A DNA stretch of 10,977 bases. It comes from an uncultured Acholeplasmataceae bacterium. Lineage in GTDB: Bacteria > Bacillota_I > Bacilli_A > Acholeplasmatales > Acholeplasmataceae. This document shows, one piece after another, positions 6,280 to 10,977 of the stretch; the stretch's first letter is position 1; every line of letters begins with the position of its first letter. The translations under genes and the position numbers were made by a program. The stretch spans positions 1 through 10,977 of the forward strand of contig CALKAH010000041.1 of NCBI GenBank assembly GCA_937983315.1, given 5' to 3'. The notes under the pieces were generated by a model. That model was not told where the DNA came from. It saw nothing but the letters and a program-made list of their open reading frames with translations, and did not search any database.

Positions 6280-7347
6280 TTAATCCTTGTTTAAGAATTC
6301 GTAGAGGGCTCTTTCGCCATCATAGTCAGCATCGTCTGCCTTTAAGTAACCTGTATGGTTATAAATTGCAAGCGCAGCGCCACCTTCTTCAGTTGCAATG
6401 ATTGCAATGAATGCGTCAGCTAATGCTTCTCTTAAACCATCAGATAATGAAGAGACCGTTGAAATTGTATCATTATAGATACCTGTTGTTAATGCAACAA
6501 CCTTAGTTGCTTCAATAACTTTTGAATAATCGCCTTCAGTATAACCATTAGCAACTAACCAACCATTGTATGCGGTCGCATGATAACGTGCATCAAAGAA
6601 TGTGAAGACTGCATCAACTTCATTATTCAATAATGCAAGAATCGAGTTTTGGTGACCACCGATGACGGTATGACGAACTTCACCAGCTGCAGCATTTGGA
6701 TTTTCAGAAGTGACAAACTTCATTTCATTTTGGCTGAGTAAGAATGAAGGATAAACGTAACCAGAACCAGAAGTTACTGATTGTGTACCGACATGTTTAC
6801 CCGCGAGTGCTGCAATACCGTTTGTTTCATATTGTGCATAATCAGCATTACGAACAAGAAGCATGGAGTAATAGGATGAAACCTTGAAGTTTGAATCTGT
6901 GGTTGCATCATAACCAGCTGTATTCGCATTTTCAATGATGGTATCGAGATCTTCTGTGATTTCACCACCAACGATTTGTGCTTTGTACGCATTTCTAACA
7001 GATGTCAACAATACATTAGCCTTACCAGGATATTCTGTGGTAATGAATGCATATTGTTGAGCAGTTAAGAAACCAACATGGACTTGACCTGATGCCATCG
7101 CTTCAATCACGGATGCATAGGAAGTACCGATGGAAATGTTGACATTGATGTCAAAACCAGCGTCTGCAAGTTCTGCTTCAAGCATATCTTCCAAGGACTT
7201 AACTTTGGTAAGCATAGCTGAATCAACTGAAGATGAAGGCACGAACTGAATAATCAGTGTTTCTGGGTCTTCTGCTTCACCGCCGCCGCAGGCAACAAGG
7301 CCAACTGCAAAGAAAGCAATCATGAATAACAAGAAAATCTTTTTCAT
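6280..7347 (-). CDS. phnD: Phosphate/phosphonate ABC transporter substrate-binding lipoprotein PhnD
   Basis: The 355 residues start with a lipoprotein signal peptide (MKKIFLLF..., lipobox LVAC, Cys20), so the mature protein is tethered to the outer face of the membrane, as in monoderm bacteria. The PhnD-like fold is indicated by IGTSYASVIEAMASGQVHVGFL (73-94), the ligand-loop region SVTSGSGYVYPSFLL (190-204) and GGHQNSILALLNNEVDAVF (230-248). It delivers ligand to the PhnE/PhnE channel driven by PhnC. Known relatives bind phosphonates, phosphite, hypophosphite or phosphate, so the exact substrate is open. The gene is first in the operon, has a GGGG-type ribosome binding site, and is preceded by a consensus promoter. 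No C-P lyase or phosphonatase gene is in the window. Confidence 0.91.
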   Translation of the reverse strand: MKKIFLLFMIAFFAVGLVACGGGEAEDPETLIIQFVPSSSVDSAMLTKVKSLEDMLEAELADAGFDINVNISIGTSYASVIEAMASGQVHVGFLTAQQYAFITTEYPGKANVLLTSVRNAYKAQIVGGEITEDLDTIIENANTAGYDATTDSNFKVSSYYSMLLVRNADYAQYETNGIAALAGKHVGTQSVTSGSGYVYPSFLLSQNEMKFVTSENPNAAAGEVRHTVIGGHQNSILALLNNEVDAVFTFFDARYHATAYNGWLVANGYTEGDYSKVIEATKVVALTTGIYNDTISTVSSLSDGLREALADAFIAIIATEEGGAALAIYNHTGYLKADDADYDGERALYEFLNKD

Positions 7348-7421
7348 ACGTTTCCCCTTTTTTTTATTTTTGGATGTTTGATTTTGCCCGTTTTAGGTAT
7401 CAAAAAAGACATTCCACTTTC

Positions 7422-7449
7422 ATTATATGCCATTAAGGTCAAATGTCAA
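7422..7449 (-). promoter_or_regulatory. phn operon promoter
   Basis: Perfect consensus boxes are present: TTGACA (7444-7449) and TATAAT (7422-7427), 16 bp apart. The start is predicted near 7415, leaving a leader of about 68 bases before phnD in which no riboswitch or terminator was recognised. No clear Pho-box array was found, so phosphate control is not evident. Confidence 0.9.
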
Positions 7450-7490
7450 CGAAGGATTTTTGTGTTTTTTGATTTCTTCAATGTTTTTCT

Positions 7491-7510
7491 TATTAATTAA
7501 ATAATTAATA
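7491..7510. repeat. Inverted repeat upstream of the phn promoter
   Basis: A perfect 8-bp inverted repeat, TATTAATT-AAAT-AATTAATA, is centred about 50 bp upstream of the phn -35 box. It could be a regulator site or simply A+T-rich sequence with an UP-element-like effect. A hairpin role is unlikely because it has no G or C. Confidence 0.4.
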
Positions 7511-7522
7511 GATGATATGTTA

Positions 7523-7540
7523 ATCGCATGACAATGCGAT
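7523..7540. repeat. Inverted repeat ATCGCAT-GACA-ATGCGAT
   Basis: A perfect 7-bp inverted repeat with a 4-base spacer lies between the exporter's terminator and the phn promoter. No T-run follows on either strand, so it is not a second terminator. It may be a protein-binding site or an RNA stem at the end of exporter read-through transcripts. Confidence 0.45.
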
Positions 7541-7548
7541 GAAATCAT

Positions 7549-7586
7549 GAAAAAAAACCTAATGATATTCATCAATAGGTCTTTTT
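7549..7586 (-). terminator. Intrinsic terminator of the MacB-type exporter gene
   Basis: On the minus strand ACCTATTGAT-GAAT-ATCATTAGGT gives a 10-position stem with one T-T mismatch (7557-7580). It is flanked upstream by an A-run and followed by a T-run of about eight. It starts a few bases after the stop codon. The A-run would also make a T-run for plus-strand transcripts, so it could work in both directions. Confidence 0.9.
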
Positions 7587-7591
7587 TAATA

Positions 7592-9901
7592 TTATTCAGT
7601 TCTCAGTGCAACAACGGGATCTCTTCTCGCTGCAATACCACTTGGGATAAGTCCAGCCAGTAAGGTTAATGTTGTTGATAAGATCATGAGCATCACACCA
7701 TTTAAAACTTCTAAACGAGAGAAATCAGGAACATCGATTAACCGCAGGATAATCGCGTTGATTGGAACATTCAAGATGATCGCAACCAACACGCCAAAGA
7801 AACCTGATGCAAGTCCTATGAGTAATGTTTCAGCATTGAAAATGCGAGAAATATCTTTTTTTCGTGCACCCAAGCTACGCATAATCCCAATTTCCTTCGT
7901 ACGTTCGACGACTGAGACATACGTGATAATCCCAATCATCACCGATGAAACAACAAGTGAAATCCCTGCAAACGCGGCCAAAATGATGGTGATTGTATTG
8001 ATCAACGAGGAAATCGTTGATGAGATTTGTTCTGCTAAGTCCGTATAAACAATGGATTCCTCTTCTGTTTTTCCAACATTATAAAGATCCAAATAGTCTT
8101 TAATCAAATCTTTATCTTCAAATGATTTTGGATAGATTTGAACGCCTGTAGGGGAATCATCACCACCGAGTTGACGCATCACGCTTTGGAATGTCACTTG
8201 CACATTGAATGGTTGACCGGTAAGAACATTCACAGTTGGGCTTGCTTCCTGTGCGAGAACGACATCCGATGTCTTTGCACGATCTAAAAGTTCATCCGTT
8301 AACATCGTTGTATAACCAATGCCTGTATCAAGGAGTTCACTTGATGCATCTTCTTTTATCCGTAGGATACCGGTAATCGTTACTGTCATTGCATCGGAAG
8401 ATGTATACATGGCTTCATAATCGGTGGAAGGAACATAGACGTCACCTAATTGGACATAGAAATCATCATTAGGAACAATCTTAAATGTCTTTCCAATAAA
8501 ATCATTAAATGTATACGTTTCATTGACTGAAATACCTAAAGCATTAAGAAGGTTGAGACTCAAGCGATTCTGACTATCGACGATTAAGACCAGTTCATCA
8601 TAGCGTTCAGGATACGATCCCGTGAGAATATCATACTGTGATTGGATAAAATCCGGATTATCGGGAATTTCACTAAAGTAGCGACGTGTACCAAAGAATC
8701 CACTTGATGTTTGCGTCGTCACTTTGATATAGTTTCCGGTCTCTGTTTGATCGACGACATTGAGTGCAATCGCTCGTGTATAACTAATCGAGTTATAGTA
8801 GGTGGTATTCATAGACTCAAGATAATCAATGAACGCTTGATCAATCACGTTAAGATGGATCGTCTGAGAGGCATCAGCATCATATGCATATAAGGTATCC
8901 CCTTCAGGAAATTCATTTTCAATGGGATCACCAAATGGTGTTCCGGGAGGAGGTCCAAAATTGTCTGTCTCAACCACGGCATTGATGGTGATGGGGAAAC
9001 CTGCGAGTGCATCGCTCTGAAGTGAATTTGTATATGAAGTCATCCCATTCGAGATGGATAACACTAACGCAATCCCTACAATACCTATGCTTCCTGCAAC
9101 ACTGGTCAAAATCGTTCTTCCCTTTTTGGTTAGGAGGTTTTTAAAGCTCGTTTTGATCGCGGTAAGATACGACATGGATGTTTTCTTGTTGATGAGTTTT
9201 TCACCACGTTCAACGTCTTGAGGTTTGACAGGTCTTGAGTCTTCAACGACTAATCCATCGACAAGTCGTACAATGCGATCACTAAATTTTTCTGCGATTT
9301 CACTGTTGTGCGTGACCATAATCACTAAACGATCTTTCGAGATCTTTTGAATGAGTTGCATGATTTGCACAGACGTTTTGCTATCAAGTGCGCCTGTTGG
9401 TTCATCAGCTAACAAAATCTTTGGATTATTCACTAATGCACGCGCAATCGCAACGCGTTGCATCTGTCCACCTGATAATTGATTAGGGCGTTTGTGAATG
9501 TGGTCTTTTAACCCTACTTCAGTTAAAACATCCGTTGCTCGCTCTTTTCTTTCTTTGGCTGATACACCTGATAATCGTAGTGCCATTTCTACGTTGTCAA
9601 GTACTGATAAGTGACCGATTAAATTATAACTTTGAAACACAAATCCAATGGTTGCGTTTCTGTAAGCATCCCAATCTTGATCTTTAAAATCTTTTGTTGA
9701 CTTTCCGTCGATTAAAAGATCACCACTGGAATAGCGATCGAGTCCACCAATCAAATTGAGCATCGTTGTTTTTCCAGAACCTGATTGTCCGAGAATAGCA
9801 ACGAACTCATTATTCTTAAATTCGAGATTGATGCCATTTAATGCAGGGAAAGGTTGACCCGCAACAACATAGCTTTTTTTGACATTAACGAGCTGCAACA
9901 T
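7592..9901 (-). CDS. MacB-type ABC transporter, ATPase fused to FtsX-like permease
   Basis: This 769-residue protein begins with an ABC ATPase: Walker A GQSGSGKTT (38-46), Q-loop in FVFQSYNLIGHLSV, signature LSGGQMQRVAIARAL (142-156), Walker B ILLADEPTGALD (162-173) with Glu167, and switch His198. A linker leads to TM1 (about 263-284), then an extracellular domain of roughly 350 residues. A C-terminal FtsX domain with three helices follows, including ERTKEIGIMRSLGARKKDI and a closing IAARRDPVVALRTE. This order is that of MacB, a mechanotransmission exporter. Bacillota relatives are linked to peptide or antimicrobial export and resistance, but the substrate here is unknown. The ATG at 9901 follows AAGGAGGG with good spacing. 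It is a single-gene unit with its own promoter and terminator and no adaptor or sensor-kinase genes beside it. Confidence 0.9.
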   Translation of the reverse strand: MLQLVNVKKSYVVAGQPFPALNGINLEFKNNEFVAILGQSGSGKTTMLNLIGGLDRYSSGDLLIDGKSTKDFKDQDWDAYRNATIGFVFQSYNLIGHLSVLDNVEMALRLSGVSAKERKERATDVLTEVGLKDHIHKRPNQLSGGQMQRVAIARALVNNPKILLADEPTGALDSKTSVQIMQLIQKISKDRLVIMVTHNSEIAEKFSDRIVRLVDGLVVEDSRPVKPQDVERGEKLINKKTSMSYLTAIKTSFKNLLTKKGRTILTSVAGSIGIVGIALVLSISNGMTSYTNSLQSDALAGFPITINAVVETDNFGPPPGTPFGDPIENEFPEGDTLYAYDADASQTIHLNVIDQAFIDYLESMNTTYYNSISYTRAIALNVVDQTETGNYIKVTTQTSSGFFGTRRYFSEIPDNPDFIQSQYDILTGSYPERYDELVLIVDSQNRLSLNLLNALGISVNETYTFNDFIGKTFKIVPNDDFYVQLGDVYVPSTDYEAMYTSSDAMTVTITGILRIKEDASSELLDTGIGYTTMLTDELLDRAKTSDVVLAQEASPTVNVLTGQPFNVQVTFQSVMRQLGGDDSPTGVQIYPKSFEDKDLIKDYLDLYNVGKTEEESIVYTDLAEQISSTISSLINTITIILAAFAGISLVVSSVMIGIITYVSVVERTKEIGIMRSLGARKKDISRIFNAETLLIGLASGFFGVLVAIILNVPINAIILRLIDVPDFSRLEVLNGVMLMILSTTLTLLAGLIPSGIAARRDPVVALRTE

Positions 9902-9934
9902 AAATATCCCTCCTTGGGGTTTATAAGCAACATC

Positions 9935-9943
9935 ATTATATCA
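9935..9943 (-). promoter_or_regulatory. Promoter of the MacB-type exporter gene (extended -10)
   Basis: The minus strand reads TGATATAAT, a perfect TATAAT (9935-9940) with the TG of an extended -10 element. At 17 bp upstream the -35 region (AAGAAT) matches poorly, which extended -10 promoters tolerate. The predicted start is near 9928, about 27 bases before the ATG. Confidence 0.75.
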
Positions 9944-10018
9944 CTCGACTCTTAGACATTCTTTAGATTTGCCCAATATTTAATTTTTCACACACATTCA
10001 CATCAAAGTGCATTTCAC

Positions 10019-10047
10019 TTGATATTATTTCGAATTCGAAATATAAT
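10019..10047 (+). promoter_or_regulatory. Promoter of the FMN reductase gene
   Basis: TTGATA (10019-10024) and a perfect TATAAT (10042-10047) are separated by 17 bp. Transcription should start near 10054. The spacer consists almost wholly of an 18-bp palindrome, so RNA polymerase and any protein bound there would exclude each other. Confidence 0.9.
10026..10043. promoter_or_regulatory. Probable repressor operator, 18-bp perfect palindrome
   Basis: TATTTCGAATTCGAAATA is a perfect 18-bp dyad filling the -35/-10 spacer and touching the -10 box. Its position and symmetry are typical of operators for dimeric repressors. Flavin and quinone reductase genes in Bacillota are often controlled by redox- or electrophile-sensing MarR/HxlR or TetR proteins, but no regulator gene is in the window and the repressor's identity is unknown. 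Confidence 0.75.
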
Positions 10048-10081
10048 GAGCATGAAAATAAAAATAAAAAGGAGCATTAAC

Positions 10082-10627
10082 ATGTTAAATATTGGAATTA
10101 TTATCGGAAGTACACGTGAAGGAAGGGTGTCCCCTCAAGTTGCATCATGGGTGAAAGAGATTGCTGAAAAAAGAAATGATGCAAACTATCACATCATCGA
10201 TGTTAAAGAATTTCATTTACCACTGCTTGGCGAATCGAACGATCAAGAACCTTTAAAAAGATGGAATCAAGCATTATCAGAACTTGATGGGTTCATCTTT
10301 GTTACAGGTGAGTATAATCACAGTATTCCAGCATCACTAAAAAATGCACTCGACAGTGCGCGTGATCCTTGGAATAATAAGGCTGCCGGGATTGTATCTT
10401 ATGGTTCTGTTGGTGGTGCACGTGCTGCTGAACATCTTCGTGGCATTTTAGGTGAACTCCAAATGGCTGATGTTCGAGTTCATGTTGCATTATCCATGTT
10501 TACTGATTTTAAAGACTGGTCAGTTTTTCAACCTCAATCACTCCATTTAACGAATGTTCATGGCATGCTTGATCAGTTAATCTTATGGAGTAAAGCATTA
10601 AAGACCATTCGTCCATCTCAAGCTTAA
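10082..10627 (+). CDS. NAD(P)H-dependent FMN reductase family protein
   Basis: This 181-residue flavodoxin-like protein belongs to the FMN_red family, which includes azo-, quinone- and chromate-reductase-like enzymes. FMN phosphate binding is shown by IIGSTREGR (7-15). The flavin-contacting loop GEYNHSIPASLKNALD (76-91) and SYGSVGGARAAEHLRGIL (106-123) are also family hallmarks. It probably transfers electrons from NAD(P)H through FMN to quinones, azo compounds or free flavin in the cytoplasm; the substrate is not determined. The ATG at 10082 follows AAGGAG (10069-10074) by seven bases. An in-frame ATG at 10052 is too close to the predicted transcription start, and a TTG at 10019 lies in the promoter itself. 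It is divergent from the exporter gene and is probably repressed through the palindrome in its promoter. No convincing terminator follows. Confidence 0.9.
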   Translation: MLNIGIIIGSTREGRVSPQVASWVKEIAEKRNDANYHIIDVKEFHLPLLGESNDQEPLKRWNQALSELDGFIFVTGEYNHSIPASLKNALDSARDPWNNKAAGIVSYGSVGGARAAEHLRGILGELQMADVRVHVALSMFTDFKDWSVFQPQSLHLTNVHGMLDQLILWSKALKTIRPSQA

Positions 10628-10687
10628 GAATTCCTATCCATATTCTTTCCATAAAAACAACATATTTACCTTGGCAGGTTGTATTTC

Positions 10688-10715
10688 TTGACATTTTTAG
10701 TTAAAATACTAATAT
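10688..10715 (+). promoter_or_regulatory. Possible promoter of the ferredoxin gene
   Basis: A perfect TTGACA -35 box (10688-10693) is followed by A+T-rich sequence. The best -10 candidate is TAATAT (10710-10715), 16 bp away and matching four of six positions; other registers such as TATACG at 10713 are possible. The -35 is convincing, the -10 is not. Confidence 0.55.
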
Positions 10716-10740
10716 ACGACACGTATGGAGGATAATAACG

Positions 10741-10908
10741 ATGCCAAGAAGAATTACTGATGTTTGTATCGCTTGTGGCGCATGCCAAGCAGAATGCCCA
10801 GTAGACTGCATCTCTGAAGGTGACATCTACGTTATTGATGAAGATATTTGTATCGACTGCGGTGCTTGTCAAGCCGTATGTCCAACAGATGCTATCATCG
10901 AAGTTTAA
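10741..10908 (+). CDS. 2[4Fe-4S] clostridial-type ferredoxin
   Basis: This 55-residue protein carries two CxxCxxCxxxCP motifs: Cys9, 12, 15 and 19, and Cys37, 40, 43 and 47. Each ligates three irons of one cluster and one of the other in the pseudo-twofold bacterial ferredoxin fold. The length equals that of clostridial ferredoxins. Such proteins are low-potential one-electron carriers for pyruvate:ferredoxin oxidoreductase, hydrogenase or Rnf-type complexes, and point to anaerobic metabolism. A further cysteine, Cys23, follows the first motif. GGAGG (10727-10731) lies nine bases upstream of the ATG. It follows the FMN reductase by 113 bases but probably has its own promoter. The gene is easily missed by length cut-offs, and an open frame on the opposite strand overlapping it is a shadow. 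Confidence 0.96.
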   Translation: MPRRITDVCIACGACQAECPVDCISEGDIYVIDEDICIDCGACQAVCPTDAIIEV

Positions 10909-10977
10909 GTTGATTAAAAAACAGGCTCTTTAAAAAATTAGAGGGTAAATCATCAAATGACCTTTAAAAAATTGTAG

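Noticed and set aside
10019..10081. N-terminal extension of the FMN reductase from a TTG at 10019
   Set aside because: The TTG is the -35 box itself, and the region contains the palindrome and -10 box. The ATG at 10082 has AAGGAG at the right distance and begins the flavodoxin strand.
10628..10690. Terminator after the FMN reductase gene
   Set aside because: Only short pairings (ACCT-TGGC-AGGT or ACAAC/GTTGT) with no proper T-run were found.
10666..10872. Minus-strand open frame over the ferredoxin gene
   Set aside because: It is a shadow of the plus-strand ferredoxin, whose eight cluster-binding cysteines leave no doubt about the coding strand.
10928..10973. 12-base direct repeat CTTTAAAAAATT (10928-10939 and 10962-10973)
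   Set aside because: It is short, A+T-rich and plausible by chance. No array, terminator or adapter accompanies it at the end of the window.

Overview
The window comes from a low-G+C bacterium of the Bacillota/Mycoplasmatota type. UGA and UAA both work as stops, and no in-frame UGA-for-tryptophan is needed, so the standard bacterial code applies. That argues against Mycoplasma or Spiroplasma but fits groups such as Izemoplasmatales, Haloplasmatales, Acholeplasmatales or Erysipelotrichia; I cannot choose among these from sequence alone. A clostridial-type 2[4Fe-4S] ferredoxin suggests an anaerobic lifestyle. Promoters are strong sigma-A type and ribosome binding sites are GGAGG-like. The first 42 bases are not genomic: they match the Illumina TruSeq universal adapter, so the window starts at an untrimmed contig end.

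Layout, left to right. On the minus strand (transcribed right to left), 2322-43 is the start of a histidine biosynthesis operon: promoter, a 22-residue leader peptide with six consecutive His codons, a multi-hairpin transcription attenuator ending in an intrinsic terminator, then hisZ, hisG and a hisD cut off by the adapter. The genes overlap by ATGA junctions. Short HisG and HisZ together form the first enzyme of the pathway, and HisD performs the last step. At 3813-2339 is a two-gene unit, lemA plus a TPM-domain lipoprotein, with its own consensus promoter and no clear terminator before the his promoter. At 7449-3834 is a phosphonate-type ABC importer operon, phnD-phnC-phnE-phnE, with a consensus promoter and a GAAA-loop terminator. 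At 9943-7549 is a single-gene, MacB-type fused ATPase/permease with its own promoter and terminator.

On the plus strand, 10019-10627 holds an NAD(P)H-dependent FMN reductase gene. Its promoter carries a perfect 18-bp palindrome exactly between the -35 and -10 boxes, a likely repressor operator. It is followed by a 55-residue ferredoxin gene (10741-10908) with a possible promoter of its own. The last 69 bases (10909-10977) show no gene, terminator or adapter.

The most interesting element is the his leader. Four mutually exclusive pairings can be drawn by eye (A:B, B:C, C:E, E:F). Segment A lies inside the final leader-peptide codons, just after the His run and just before the stop. This gives a coherent mechanism: stalling at His codons leaves A free and favours antitermination, whereas complete translation covers A and favours termination. 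No gene-free stretch exceeds 300 bases. The two largest intergenic regions (2072-2338 and 7348-7591) are filled mainly by the his leader and by terminator, inverted repeats and promoter respectively. No rRNA, tRNA, CRISPR array or insertion sequence was seen.
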